A DNA stretch of 64,000 nt from Roseobacter sp. (GTDB lineage: Bacteria; Pseudomonadota; Alphaproteobacteria; Rhodobacterales; Rhodobacteraceae), in the NCBI GenBank assembly GCA_002731875.1, contig PCCY01000022.1, positions 61,005 through 125,004 on the forward strand. The letters run 5' to 3'. Of this stretch, positions 1 to 8,877 are shown piece after piece. Position 1 is the first letter of the stretch. Every line of letters begins with the position of its first letter. The translations under genes and the position numbers were made by a program. Below the pieces are notes generated by a model. That model was not told the origin of the DNA. It worked only from the letters and a program-made list of their open reading frames with translations, and did not search any database.

Positions 1-248
1 CGGCACTGGAAAACGACACGCGCCCCCCGTCTTTTGACAAAGATGTGATCCGGTCTTGGGTCGATGCCCGTTGTGACCCCTACAAGGACGATATCCCGGA
101 AATCCCGCAAGATTTGATCGCGGCAACCTCGCAGGTATACATAGACGCGTACGAGGCGATAACCGGACAGGCTTTCAAACCCGATATGGAAGGGGCGACG
201 GTACTGGCCCGAGTACGCGGCAATCTGGCTCCCTATTTCGCGACCTGA
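1..248 (+). CDS. purC: Phosphoribosylaminoimidazole-succinocarboxamide synthase, C-terminal part
   Basis: Only the last 81 or so codons are inside the window; the reading frame is open from base 3 and ends at TGA 246-248. The visible protein contains SFDKDVIRSWVD followed by an acidic and proline stretch and then YIDAYEAITG, which is the usual C-terminal signature of SAICAR synthase of the roughly 300-residue type. The enzyme joins aspartate to CAIR in purine synthesis in the cytoplasm. The GTG at base 45 is an internal codon, not a start. A small hairpin at 317-341 follows before the next gene. The call rests on a short stretch but the motif is characteristic. Confidence 0.8.
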   Translation, partial: ALENDTRPPSFDKDVIRSWVDARCDPYKDDIPEIPQDLIAATSQVYIDAYEAITGQAFKPDMEGATVLARVRGNLAPYFAT

Positions 249-316
249 CGCGCAGGGGAATACGTGGCAGAACTCTCTTGAAACGCCCGGCGCTACCCCC
301 TATACGACGGCTAGGT

Positions 317-345
317 CTGGAATCGCTTTACGCGGCTCCAGCCTT
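317..345 (+). terminator. Possible terminator hairpin after purC
   Basis: CTGGA at 317-321 pairs with TCCAG at 337-341, with further partial pairing inside, and a short CCTTTTC follows. It lies in the 235-base gap between purC and rplS. The stem is imperfect and the T run is short, so it may instead be part of the rplS leader. Nothing else was recognised in this gap apart from the rplS ribosome binding site. Confidence 0.3.
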
Positions 346-483
346 TTCTGCATTCGCAGACGACAAGCAAAGTTGATGCTACCTTCGATGGGCCGCCGCG
401 GCAGGCCCGACACTCAGACCGAAGCTCTTGGATCGCGCAAAACTTCGTGGATTAACCGCGAGCATTTATAGGAGAAGCATCAG

Positions 484-867
484 ATGAACCTGATCGCAGA
501 AATCGAGGCGGAACAGATCGCCGAACTGGGGAAAGAAATCCCTGACTTCCGTGCCGGCGACACCGTACGCGTTGGCTTTAAAGTGACCGAAGGTACGCGC
601 ACCCGGGTCCAGAACTACGAAGGTGTCTGCATCGCACGTAACAACGGCAAGGGTATTGCCGGTTCGTTCACTGTGCGCAAGATTTCCTTTGGTGAAGGCG
701 TAGAGCGCGTGTTCCCGCTGCACTCGACCAACATCGAAAGCATTACTGTTGTACGTCGCGGCCGTGTCCGTCGTGCGAAGCTGTACTATCTGCGCACCCG
801 CCGCGGCAAGTCGGCACGTATCGTCGAGAACGCCCATTACAAGCCAAAATCTGGCGCGAACGCGTAA
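484..867 (+). CDS. rplS: 50S ribosomal protein L19
   Basis: 127 residues, normal for bacterial L19, which sits at the 30S/50S interface. The N-terminus runs [15 protein letters not shown], and the family core [13 protein letters not shown] (about residues 22-35) and [13 protein letters not shown] (about 38-50) are clear. The basic stretch [14 protein letters not shown] near residue 95 is also typical. The start is set by ATG at 484 behind AGGAGA. In many bacteria rplS follows rpsP-rimM-trmD; those genes are not adjacent here and it is followed 11 bases later by rpmE, with which it probably forms one transcript. Confidence 0.97.
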   Translation: MNLIAEIEAEQIAELGKEIPDFRAGDTVRVGFKVTEGTRTRVQNYEGVCIARNNGKGIAGSFTVRKISFGEGVERVFPLHSTNIESITVVRRGRVRRAKLYYLRTRRGKSARIVENAHYKPKSGANA

Positions 868-878
868 GGAGAGTTTTC

Positions 879-1100
879 ATGAAAGCCGATACACACCCCG
901 AATACCACACGATCAACGTCAAGATGACCGACGGCACTATCGTGGAAATGAAATCAACCTACGGCAAGGAAGGCGACCAACTGGCGCTGGATATCGACCC
1001 CTCTGTGCACCCGGCATGGAACGGCGGCACATCCCGCTTGATGGACACCGGCGGCCGTGTGTCGAAGTTCAAAAACAAATATGCTGGTCTGGGCTTCTAA
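879..1100 (+). CDS. rpmE: 50S ribosomal protein L31, zinc-free type
   Basis: 73 residues beginning [19 protein letters not shown] and ending in [11 protein letters not shown]. The protein has no cysteine at all, so the CxxC zinc motif of the classic L31 is missing; this is the so-called C-minus paralogue, common in alphaproteobacteria. [21 protein letters not shown] is the conserved part near the C-terminus. ATG 879 follows GGAGAG. It is the second gene of the rplS-rpmE pair and ends just before a strong intrinsic terminator. Confidence 0.95.
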   Translation: MKADTHPEYHTINVKMTDGTIVEMKSTYGKEGDQLALDIDPSVHPAWNGGTSRLMDTGGRVSKFKNKYAGLGF

Positions 1101-1125
1101 AGCTTTACCATCATTCTGCATTCGT

Positions 1126-1160
1126 AATGGTGCGCCCCGACGTGGGGCGCACCATTTTTT
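1126..1160 (+). terminator. Intrinsic terminator of rplS-rpmE
   Basis: A perfect 13-base stem, AATGGTGCGCCCC (1126-1138) with GGGGCGCACCATT (1144-1156), a 5-base loop and a run of six T from 1155. It lies 25 bases after the rpmE stop codon and is a textbook Rho-independent terminator. Confidence 0.92.
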
Positions 1161-1309
1161 GTTCAAGCCCCTGCGTCATCCGGGCCACGCTTTGGTAACA
1201 TAAACACCTCCAAAGCACAGAGGGGCGCTTTTAAAACACGTGTACCTGCCATAAGATAGCCCGCAATGTGGCCTCGACTTAAGTCGGGGAATAAAAGGGA
1301 CAGTTGACA

Positions 1310-2119
1310 ATGGCGCATATAATCGTCGTCGGGAATGAAAAAGGCGGCGCGGGCAAATCGACCGTTTCGATGCACGTGGCAACCGCTCTTGCACGAATGG
1401 GTCACAAGACAAGCGTATTAGATCTGGATTTACGTCAACGCACTTTCGGGCGTTATGTTGACAACCGAAAAGCGTTTCTCAAGTCGGCCGAGCTTGACCT
1501 CCCATCGCCACAGATGCACGAGCTTCCCGAAATCGACCCGGAAACCCTGAATCCGGGCGAGAATATTTATGACCATCGGTTAAGCGCCGCCGTGGCCGAG
1601 CTGGAGCCTACCAGCGAATTCATCCTGATCGACTGCCCAGGGTCCCATACACGTCTCAGCCAGGTCGCGCATTCGCTTGCGGACACGTTGATAACGCCTT
1701 TGAACGATAGCTTTATCGACTTTGATCTGCTTGCCCATACCGATGCAAGCGGCGACAAGATCACCGGTCCTTCGGTCTATTCCGAAATGGTCTGGAATGC
1801 CCGCCAACTGCGCGCGCAGGCCGGCTTGGCCCCGATTGACTGGGTTGTCGTTCGCAATCGCTTGGGCGCGCAGCGCATGGTTAACAAAGACAAGATGGAA
1901 CGCGCCATTCAGAACCTGAGCAAGCGCATCGGCTTTCGTATTGCACCCGGTTTCAATGAACGCGTCATCTTCAGAGAGCTGTTTCCGCGCGGGCTGACCC
2001 TGCTGGACCTCAAGGATATCGGCGTGAAGCAGCTGAACATATCCAATGTGGCCGCCCGACAAGAGCTGCGCGATCTGATGAAGGCGCTCGACCTGCCCGG
2101 CGTCGAAATCAACTTCTGA
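1310..2119 (+). CDS. mipZ: Division plane positioning ATPase MipZ
   Basis: 269 residues of the ParA/MinD P-loop superfamily. A deviant Walker A, GNEKGGAGKST, lies at residues 8-18, followed by LDLDLRQRTFGRYVDNR, the stretch typical of MipZ rather than chromosomal ParA. The C-terminal GFRIAPGFNERVIFRELFPRGLTLLDL also matches Caulobacter MipZ. In that organism MipZ forms a gradient from ParB-origin complexes and blocks FtsZ assembly near the poles; the same role is inferred here. ATG 1310 is preferred over the in-frame TTG 1304 because AAAAGGGA lies at normal spacing from 1310. It overlaps the convergent transporter gene by 11 bases. Confidence 0.9.
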   Translation: MAHIIVVGNEKGGAGKSTVSMHVATALARMGHKTSVLDLDLRQRTFGRYVDNRKAFLKSAELDLPSPQMHELPEIDPETLNPGENIYDHRLSAAVAELEPTSEFILIDCPGSHTRLSQVAHSLADTLITPLNDSFIDFDLLAHTDASGDKITGPSVYSEMVWNARQLRAQAGLAPIDWVVVRNRLGAQRMVNKDKMERAIQNLSKRIGFRIAPGFNERVIFRELFPRGLTLLDLKDIGVKQLNISNVAARQELRDLMKALDLPGVEINF

Positions 2120-2978
2120 TCCGTCTGCGGCGCAGCAGGAATATGACGTTTGATACAAACAGTGCGATTATCACGATTGCGCCGCCCACCAAAGCATGTT
2201 GACCCGGGTTTTCTCCGATCACGCCCCAGACCAGCAAAGGGGCCAAAACGGATTCCAGCAATACCAACAACCCAACCTCTGCCGAAGTGATATAACGCGG
2301 GCCAAGTGCCAGAAATACCGAGCTGCAAACGATTACGGTACCATGGAGCAATATCAATGGTGCCTGTTCCGGGGCGACGTTCAGCGGGTTTGCAAATGGC
2401 GCGATCACAGCGGCAACCACAAGATAGGCCATAGCGACGCCAGGCACCATCGATACCGCCTTGGCGCGCCGCGCTGCGGTCAGGCCTGCGGCGAACAGCG
2501 CCGATACCGCAACGGCCACCAGATCCCCCGTGATACTGGCGTGGGCGGTTTGCCCTGATCCATAGGCGATGATTGCGATACCGAACATTACCGCTGTAAT
2601 GGTAATGACCATCCGTCTGCTGATAGGCTCGCCCAGAAATATACGGCTGAAGATCGTTGCGAACACCGGTAGCGACGCAAGAATGAAGACCACATTGGCC
2701 ACCGAGGTCAAGCTTATTGCCAGCACAAACAGCACCCCGCTTGCCCCTGTCCCCACCATGTAAATCGCGCCGTAGCGCCCCGTACGCAGAACCGCGCGAA
2801 ACGGGTCTACGCCTTGCGTCACCAAAATGCCTATGCCGATCATCCCACCCGCCAGCGTCAACCGCCAAAACGCGATCGTCAGCGCGGGCGCGTCGATAAG
2901 CCGGACAAAAAGCGAATCCGGCACCACGAACAGAACGCCCAAAACCGTAAGCATTAAACCCCATGCTTGATCCGTCAT
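2109..2978 (-). CDS. DMT-family (EamA) transporter
   Basis: 289 residues, almost wholly hydrophobic, with about ten predicted membrane segments in two EamA-like halves (one starts WGLMLTVLGVLFVVPDSLF, the second follows about residue 150). The N-terminus IDAPALTIAFWRLTLAGG resembles the conserved first-repeat WR..ag pattern. The substrate cannot be read from sequence; relatives export amino acids or metabolites. It overlaps the upstream MarR gene by 4 bases (ATGA), so the two are co-transcribed and the transporter is probably controlled by that regulator. Its 3' end overlaps mipZ. Confidence 0.85.
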   Translation of the reverse strand: MTDQAWGLMLTVLGVLFVVPDSLFVRLIDAPALTIAFWRLTLAGGMIGIGILVTQGVDPFRAVLRTGRYGAIYMVGTGASGVLFVLAISLTSVANVVFILASLPVFATIFSRIFLGEPISRRMVITITAVMFGIAIIAYGSGQTAHASITGDLVAVAVSALFAAGLTAARRAKAVSMVPGVAMAYLVVAAVIAPFANPLNVAPEQAPLILLHGTVIVCSSVFLALGPRYITSAEVGLLVLLESVLAPLLVWGVIGENPGQHALVGGAIVIIALFVSNVIFLLRRRRIRS

Positions 2979-3460
2979 GTTCTACCTGCCGTCTTGCCAG
3001 AATTTCGGTCGCCGCTTGTCGATCCTCTGTCCTGCAATTTCACAAGTAGCTGTCGCAGCGCGTGGCGTTCGCCTTGGGTCATCCCGGCTGTAAGCTCGGC
3101 GTCGTATCGCTGGGCGACCGCGTAAAGATCCCTGTAAGCGGCCCGCCCTTGCGCAGTCAGCGACAAACGTTCAACGCGTCGGTCCTCATCATCACGAGCC
3201 CGGCTCACAAACCGCCGCTCCGACAGCTTCTGGACCGCACGGCTTATCTTGGTCTTGTGCATCTTGGCTCGCAATCCGATGTCTCGCGCCGTCATTTGCC
3301 CGTACAGCCCTAGATGAAACAACACCCGCCACTCGGTTCGCAACATGCCATATCGATCTTTATAGAACTGTTGAAATTGCATGCTGCTCGCCTCAGCCGC
3401 CTGGTTCAGCAGATACGGAAGAAAAAGCGTTAAGTCGAAATCATCATCATCAGACATCAT
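2975..3460 (-). CDS. MarR-family transcriptional regulator (probable HmgR-type)
   Basis: 161 residues with a winged helix near residues 55-100: [31 protein letters not shown] is the recognition region and [16 protein letters not shown] is the wing, with the conserved D-R pair of MarR proteins. The gene is divergent from hmgA, and the 65-base gap holds inverted and direct repeats. Together with the position this suggests it represses homogentisate catabolism until an aromatic intermediate binds. It is followed in the same transcript by an EamA transporter. Two adjacent ATG codons (3460 and 3457) are possible starts. Confidence 0.85.
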   Translation of the reverse strand: MMSDDDDFDLTLFLPYLLNQAAEASSMQFQQFYKDRYGMLRTEWRVLFHLGLYGQMTARDIGLRAKMHKTKISRAVQKLSERRFVSRARDDEDRRVERLSLTAQGRAAYRDLYAVAQRYDAELTAGMTQGERHALRQLLVKLQDRGSTSGDRNSGKTAGRT

Positions 3461-3472
3461 GGGATCGCTTGT

Positions 3473-3504
3473 TAGTTACAAAAACAACTATTACAAACGT
3501 AACT
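3473..3504. promoter_or_regulatory. Candidate MarR operator between marR and hmgA
   Basis: In the divergent intergenic region AGTTAC (3474-3479) and GTAACT (3499-3504) form an inverted repeat, TAGTT (3473-3477) and AACTA (3486-3490) form a second, and TTACAAA occurs twice as a direct repeat at 3476 and 3491. Such nested symmetry midway between a MarR gene and its likely target is what a MarR binding site looks like. The exact footprint is not known. Confidence 0.55.
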
Positions 3505-3525
3505 GAGATTGCAAGCGAGGCTTTT

Positions 3526-4887
3526 ATGACCGATCAGACCGACACCCCTGGCCTGACCAAAGCAACCGGCATGACGGGCCGGGCTGCGGATTACATGTCA
3601 GGCTTTGGCAATGATTTTGAAACCGAAGCCCTGCCCGGTGCCCTGCCCCAGGGCATGAACAGCCCTCAAAAGTGTAATTACGGCTTGTACGGAGAACAGC
3701 TTTCAGGGACAGCGTTTACCGCTCCTTCGCACCAGAATGAACGGACGTGGTGCTATCGGATCCGCCCTTCGGTCAAACATTCGCATCGCTATACCAAGAT
3801 AGACCTGCCTTACTGGAAAACCGCGCCGCACATCCCGCGTGACGTGACCAGTCTGGGCCAATACCGGTGGGACCCGCTGCCACATGCGTCGGAAAAACTG
3901 ACGTGGCTTACCGGCATGCGTACGATGACCAGCGCCGGGGACGTCAACATTCAAGTAGGGATGGCCAGTCATATCTACCTTGTCACCGACAGCATGGTTG
4001 ATGCCTATTTCTACTCGGCCGACAGCGAGATGTTGATCGTCCCCCAAGAAGGTCGGCTGCGGTTTTGCACAGAGCTTGGGGTGCTTGATCTGGAACCCAA
4101 GGAAATTGCGATCATCCCGCGCGGCCTGGTCTACCGTGTCGAGGTGTTGGACGGTCCGGCACGCGGCTTCGTCTGCGAAAACTATGGTCAGAAGTTCGAA
4201 TTGCCGAACCGCGGACCAATCGGTGCAAACTGCATGGCAAACCGGCGGGATTTCAAGACACCCGTCGCCGCCTTCGAGGATCGCGAGGCTGCGTCTACCG
4301 TCACGATTAAATGGTGCGGCCAGTTTCATGAATCCCGTATCGACCATTCGCCCTTGGACGTGGTCGCTTGGCATGGCAACTATGCCCCGGTCAAATACGA
4401 TCTGCGCAGCTATTGCCCGATCGGGGCGGTACTGTACGACCATCCGGACCCGTCGATCTTTACTGTCCTCACAGCGCCGTCAGGTGTCGAAGGCACTGCG
4501 AATATTGATTTTGTGCTGTTTCGCGAACGGTGGGCGGTTGCGGAAAATACCTTCCGCCCGCCATGGTATCACAAAAACGTCATGTCCGAACTGATGGGGA
4601 ATATCTATGGCCAATATGATGCCAAGCCCCAAGGGTTCGCACCCGGCGGCATGTCCCTGCATAATATGATGTTGCCGCATGGCCCGGATAAATCAGCCTT
4701 TGAAAAGGCATCGAACGCTGATCTGAAGCCGGAAAAGCTGGATCACACGATGTCATTCATGTTCGAAACCCGTTTTCCTCAGCACCTGACCGAATTCGCT
4801 GCCAAAGAGGCATTGCTACAGGATGATTACATCGATTGCTGGGACAGCCTGGAAAAGAAGTTCGACGGTACCGCCGGATTGAAATAG
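3526..4887 (+). CDS. hmgA: Homogentisate 1,2-dioxygenase
   Basis: 453 residues, the usual length. HmgA opens the ring of homogentisate to maleylacetoacetate using a non-haem iron. The start of the mature family ([19 protein letters not shown], near residue 24) and the iron-binding region are intact: [14 protein letters not shown] carries the His and Glu ligands and [12 protein letters not shown] carries the second His. ATG 3526 is chosen over an in-frame TTG at 3469, because GCGAGG lies six bases upstream and the longer start would read through the operator. First gene of the operon hmgA-fahA-MBL-FAD hydroxylase-DUF2783. Confidence 0.95.
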   Translation: MTDQTDTPGLTKATGMTGRAADYMSGFGNDFETEALPGALPQGMNSPQKCNYGLYGEQLSGTAFTAPSHQNERTWCYRIRPSVKHSHRYTKIDLPYWKTAPHIPRDVTSLGQYRWDPLPHASEKLTWLTGMRTMTSAGDVNIQVGMASHIYLVTDSMVDAYFYSADSEMLIVPQEGRLRFCTELGVLDLEPKEIAIIPRGLVYRVEVLDGPARGFVCENYGQKFELPNRGPIGANCMANRRDFKTPVAAFEDREAASTVTIKWCGQFHESRIDHSPLDVVAWHGNYAPVKYDLRSYCPIGAVLYDHPDPSIFTVLTAPSGVEGTANIDFVLFRERWAVAENTFRPPWYHKNVMSELMGNIYGQYDAKPQGFAPGGMSLHNMMLPHGPDKSAFEKASNADLKPEKLDHTMSFMFETRFPQHLTEFAAKEALLQDDYIDCWDSLEKKFDGTAGLK

Positions 4888-4960
4888 CGCAGATACCTGC
4901 CAAAGACCCGCGGGTGCCCAACCTCTCTTTGCCAGCGATGCCGCAACTCAAGGACAACAG

Positions 4961-6214
4961 ATGACACTACTCACCTCCTGGGTCGAAAGCGCCAACAGCG
5001 CCGACACCGATTTCCCTCTCAACAATCTTCCCTATGGCGTGTTCTCAACCAACAGCCTGGACCCCCGTTGCGGTGTGGCGATCGGGGACATGGTGCTGGA
5101 TATGGCTGCCGCTGAAAATGCTGGGCTGGTTGTCCTTGACGATGCACCGGTGTTCGATGTGCCCTATTGGAACGATGTCATGGACCTCGGCCCTGACGCA
5201 TGGAAGATGCTGCGTCTGCGGCTCATGGCCATGCTGACGGCGGATTCAGCAGAACAATCTGCTGTCGCTGCGCTGCTCATTCCAATGTCCGAGACCCGTC
5301 TACACCTTCCAATGGTGGTATCGGAATACACCGATTTCTATTCCAGCCGCCATCACGCCGTTAATGTCGGCACTATCTTTCGCGGAGCGGCAAATGCCCT
5401 GCCGCCCAACTGGCTTCACATGCCCATCGGTTATAACGGACGCGCATCGACTGTGGTGGTGTCAGGTACGGATATCCACCGCCCCAACGGGCAGATCAAA
5501 TCATCTGACAACGACATGCCGACATTCGGACCCAGCCAACGGCTCGATATCGAACTCGAACTGGGTGCGGTCGTGGGCACATCTACCGATATGGGCACTC
5601 CGGTCAGCGTGGCACAGGCCGATGAAATGATCTTTGGCTACGTCCTTCTCAATGATTGGTCCGCGCGTGATATCCAGGCCTGGGAATACCAACCGCTTGG
5701 TCCCTTTCAGGCCAAGGCATTCGCGACCTCGGTCTCACCCTGGATCGTCACGCCCGCCGCGCTTGATCCGTTCCGGACCTCTACACCCGAACGGGAAACA
5801 GAACTGCTCGACTACCTGAAAGAACCCCGCCCGATGCTGTTCGATATCGATCTCTCTGTTCTGATCCAGCCGCCGGGCGGAACCCACGAAGTGATTGCGC
5901 GCACCAACTACAAGACCATGTATTATTCTGCGGCGCAGCAACTTGCGCATCACAGCTCCTCGGGCTGCGCGATGAACACCGGCGACCTGCTCGGCTCCGG
6001 GACGATTTCGGGCCCCGACAAAGGTACCTATGGCAGCATGCTCGAACTCAGCTGGGGCGGGTCCGCCCCGCTGAGCCTCGCCGACGGTTCAACGCGAACC
6101 TTCGTCGAAGACGGTGATACCATGATCCTCACCGGTCGGGCCCAGGGCAGTGGCTACCGGGTCGGGTTCGGTGCCTGCGCAGGCACGATCCTGCCAGCCG
6201 TTTCCTTTCCATGA
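4961..6214 (+). CDS. fahA: Fumarylacetoacetase
   Basis: 417 residues, matching the bacterial and animal enzymes. It cleaves fumarylacetoacetate to fumarate and acetoacetate, the last step of tyrosine and homogentisate breakdown. Metal and active-site motifs are present: VSEYTDFYSSRHHAVNVG near residue 113, DIELELGAVVG near 190 (two Glu ligands) and LLNDWSARDIQAWEYQPLG near 225 (Asp ligand). It starts 73 bases after hmgA with AAGGACAAC upstream. No maleylacetoacetate isomerase (maiA) gene lies in the cluster, so that intermediate step must be done by an enzyme encoded elsewhere or by another protein of this operon. Confidence 0.95.
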   Translation: MTLLTSWVESANSADTDFPLNNLPYGVFSTNSLDPRCGVAIGDMVLDMAAAENAGLVVLDDAPVFDVPYWNDVMDLGPDAWKMLRLRLMAMLTADSAEQSAVAALLIPMSETRLHLPMVVSEYTDFYSSRHHAVNVGTIFRGAANALPPNWLHMPIGYNGRASTVVVSGTDIHRPNGQIKSSDNDMPTFGPSQRLDIELELGAVVGTSTDMGTPVSVAQADEMIFGYVLLNDWSARDIQAWEYQPLGPFQAKAFATSVSPWIVTPAALDPFRTSTPERETELLDYLKEPRPMLFDIDLSVLIQPPGGTHEVIARTNYKTMYYSAAQQLAHHSSSGCAMNTGDLLGSGTISGPDKGTYGSMLELSWGGSAPLSLADGSTRTFVEDGDTMILTGRAQGSGYRVGFGACAGTILPAVSFP

Positions 6215-6298
6215 CCCAGGTTTCATTTTGCCCGATAAACTCCCGCCGGAGGCTCCCGCACTCGGCCCCCCGCAATGTCCGAAAGTAAAGGAATCCAG

Positions 6299-7249
6299 AT
6301 GTCCAAAAAATTCGCATCCCAAGGGGATACCGCTGAAAAGCAGATCTCTTTCACAGAGGTGGGCAGGGATCTGTGGGCTTTCACCGCTGAAGGTGACCCG
6401 AATTCCGGTGTGATCATCGGTGACACATCCGTTATGATCATCGAGGCCCAGGCGACCCCGCGGCTGGCAAACAAGGTTATCGAAAAGGTAAGACAGGTCA
6501 CCGACAAACCCATCACCCATGTCGTTCTGACCCACTATCATGCTGTTCGTGTTCTGGGTGCGTCGGCTTTTGGTGCCAACCAGATCATCATGTCCGAGAT
6601 GGCGCGCGGCATGGTGACCGAGCGCGGCCAGGAAGACTGGGATAGCGAATTCCAGCGTTTTCCCCGGCTGTTCGAAGGCCACGAATCCATTCCCGGGCTG
6701 ACCTATCCCACCACGACGTTCAATGACCGGATGACAGTCTATTTGGGCAACCGCCGCATCGACCTGATGCATCTGGGCCGCGCCCATACCGCAGGCGACA
6801 TCGTGGTTCATGTGCCTGACGAAAACGTCATGTTCACGGGCGATATCGTCGAATACAATTCAGCATGCTATTGTGGTGACGGTTACTTTGGCGACTGGTG
6901 CAACACCCTGGATGCCATTAAATCGTTTGACGTGGACGCGATCGCGCCGGGTCGGGGTGACGCTCTTGTGGGGCGGGACATGGTCAACACCGCCATCGAA
7001 AACACCCGTGACTTCATCGAAAGCACCTACCGCCCCGCCTCGCGTGTGGCCGCGCGGAACGGGTCTCTCAAAGACGCATGGGATGCGGTAAGGGCAGAAT
7101 GCGATCCGAAGTTCGCGGATTATGCGATCTATGAACATTGCCTGCCGTTCAATGTCGCCCGCGCCTATGACGAAGCCCGCGGGATCGCGCATCCTCGTAT
7201 CTGGACCGATAAGCGCGACCTCGAGATGTGGGAACAATTGCAAAGTTAA
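6299..7249 (+). CDS. MBL-fold protein with incomplete metal site
   Basis: 316 residues from ATG 6299, which has AAGGA six bases upstream; ATG 6275 would add eight residues. The metallo-beta-lactamase fold is recognisable: GVIIGDTSVMIIEAQAT, then LTHYHAVRVLG at the place of the HxHxDH motif, LGRAHTAGDIVV, MFTGDIVEYNSACYC and IAPGRGDALVG. Thus the first-zinc His pair and the later His are kept, whereas the Asp-His of the second site reads VR and the usual GHG His is Arg. It sits between fahA and an FAD hydroxylase in one operon, so a role in aromatic breakdown is likely. The substrate is unknown. Confidence 0.8.
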   Translation: MSKKFASQGDTAEKQISFTEVGRDLWAFTAEGDPNSGVIIGDTSVMIIEAQATPRLANKVIEKVRQVTDKPITHVVLTHYHAVRVLGASAFGANQIIMSEMARGMVTERGQEDWDSEFQRFPRLFEGHESIPGLTYPTTTFNDRMTVYLGNRRIDLMHLGRAHTAGDIVVHVPDENVMFTGDIVEYNSACYCGDGYFGDWCNTLDAIKSFDVDAIAPGRGDALVGRDMVNTAIENTRDFIESTYRPASRVAARNGSLKDAWDAVRAECDPKFADYAIYEHCLPFNVARAYDEARGIAHPRIWTDKRDLEMWEQLQS

Positions 7250-7269
7250 CTTAGCGGCGGGCTTTTCCT

Positions 7270-8877
7270 ATGGCTTACGACTATACGCCTTTCCCGTATA
7301 CTCCACCCCCTGGCCTGACCCACGCCGAACCCCGGCATCGCGTGGTCATCGTCGGGGCCGGCCCCATCGGTCTCGCCATGGCGGTGGATCTGGCCCTGCA
7401 AGGCATAGCGACCGTGGTGCTGGACGACAATAACGTTGTTTCGGTCGGATCCAGAGCCATCTGCTGGGCCAAGCGAAGCCTGGAAATATGCGACAGGCTT
7501 GGCATCGGAGAACGCATGTTGGCCAAAGGGGTCACGTGGAAGGTAGGCCGTAATTTCCACAAGGGCGACCAAGTGTACGCGTTCGACCTTCAGCCCGACA
7601 TGGGATTCAAATACCCCGCCTTCATTAATCTTCAGCAATATTACGTCGAACAATATCTCATTGATCGCGCCCGCGAATTCTCTGACCTCATTGACCTTCG
7701 GTTCCTGAACAAGGTCATCGCACACACAGATTGCGGCGACCACGTAAAACTCGAGGTTTCTACTCCCGACGGCGACTACCCTCTGGAAGCCGAATACTAT
7801 ATCGCCTGCGATGGCGCAGGCAGCCCAACACGCGAACGCATGCAGCTTGCTCTCGACGGTCAGACATTCGATGAAAATTTTCTCATTGTCGACGTTGAGA
7901 TGGAAACCTCTCCGTTTGGCGATCACGCGACACCGGAGCGCTGGTTCTGGTTCGCGCCGCCGTTTCACAGCGGCCAATCCGCCTTGCTGCACAAGCAACC
8001 AGACAACATATATAGAATAGATCTGCAACTTGGTCCGGATACCGACCCCAAGGAAGAGGCCACCGAAGCCAAGGTGCGGCCCCGGATTACGGCGATTGTG
8101 GGGGATGCACCGTTCCGCATCGACTGGATGAGCGTATACAGGTTTCGCTGTGCAAGACTGAACCGCTTCGTGCACAATCGCGTGATTTTCGCCGGGGACA
8201 GCGCCCATGTGGTAAGCCCGTTCGGGGCGCGTGGCGGCAATGGCGGCATTCAGGATGTCGACAACCTTGGATGGAAGTTGGCCCTCGTATTGCAAGGCAA
8301 GGCTTCCCCGGAGCTTCTTGAGAGCTATAACGAAGAGCGCGTAGAGGCCGCGGACGAAAACATGTTTAATTCGGCCTGCGCCACGAACTTCATGACCCCG
8401 CGCTCTTCTATCGAAAGGCTCTTTCGCGATCAGGTACTGGCGCTTGCGGCCAGGCATCCCTTTGCACGCAAACTAATCAACTCGGGACGTTTGTCGCAGC
8501 CATGCGTTCTCTCTGGATCATCGCTGCAAACCAGTGGGTCTGCACCTTTGTCGCCCGGGCATGCGCTGCTTGATGCGCCCCTGACCGGCAGGGCCGGACC
8601 CGCATGGCTGGTAACCGAAGCCCAAGGGCGTTTCACTCTGGTCACCGCCAACGATCAACCGCTGCCCGACATCACGGGTATCGAACGCATTGGCATCGAC
8701 CAGGCGGAAAGTTGTTACCCCTGCTTCGCGGACAGCGAAGGCTGCTTCAAGGCTAGATACGGTACCGCACATATCTATCTGTTTCGGCCCGATGGGCACG
8801 TCTGCGCGGTGTTTGACACGCCTGATGTCGATGCCATCGTCACAGCCCACAACCGCGCCATGGGAGCCACGCAATGA
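7270..8877 (+). CDS. FAD-dependent aromatic-ring hydroxylase
   Basis: 535 residues of the class A flavin monooxygenases (PHBH/MhpA type). The dinucleotide fold VVIVGAGPIGLAMAVDLAL starts near residue 24, the DG motif is CDGAGSPTRERM near 180, and the GD motif is FAGDSAHVVSPFGARGGNGG near 310. A thioredoxin-like C-terminal extension of about 140 residues follows, as in phenol and MhpA-type enzymes. In an hmgA-fahA operon the obvious task is to form homogentisate or a precursor, for example by hydroxylating 3-hydroxyphenylacetate. The product is inferred, not shown. It overlaps the next small gene by 4 bases. Confidence 0.85.
   Translation: MAYDYTPFPYTPPPGLTHAEPRHRVVIVGAGPIGLAMAVDLALQGIATVVLDDNNVVSVGSRAICWAKRSLEICDRLGIGERMLAKGVTWKVGRNFHKGDQVYAFDLQPDMGFKYPAFINLQQYYVEQYLIDRAREFSDLIDLRFLNKVIAHTDCGDHVKLEVSTPDGDYPLEAEYYIACDGAGSPTRERMQLALDGQTFDENFLIVDVEMETSPFGDHATPERWFWFAPPFHSGQSALLHKQPDNIYRIDLQLGPDTDPKEEATEAKVRPRITAIVGDAPFRIDWMSVYRFRCARLNRFVHNRVIFAGDSAHVVSPFGARGGNGGIQDVDNLGWKLALVLQGKASPELLESYNEERVEAADENMFNSACATNFMTPRSSIERLFRDQVLALAARHPFARKLINSGRLSQPCVLSGSSLQTSGSAPLSPGHALLDAPLTGRAGPAWLVTEAQGRFTLVTANDQPLPDITGIERIGIDQAESCYPCFADSEGCFKARYGTAHIYLFRPDGHVCAVFDTPDVDAIVTAHNRAMGATQ

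Noticed and set aside
249..483. Autoregulatory leader or riboswitch before rplS
   Set aside because: Apart from one weak hairpin near purC, no known leader structure could be drawn.
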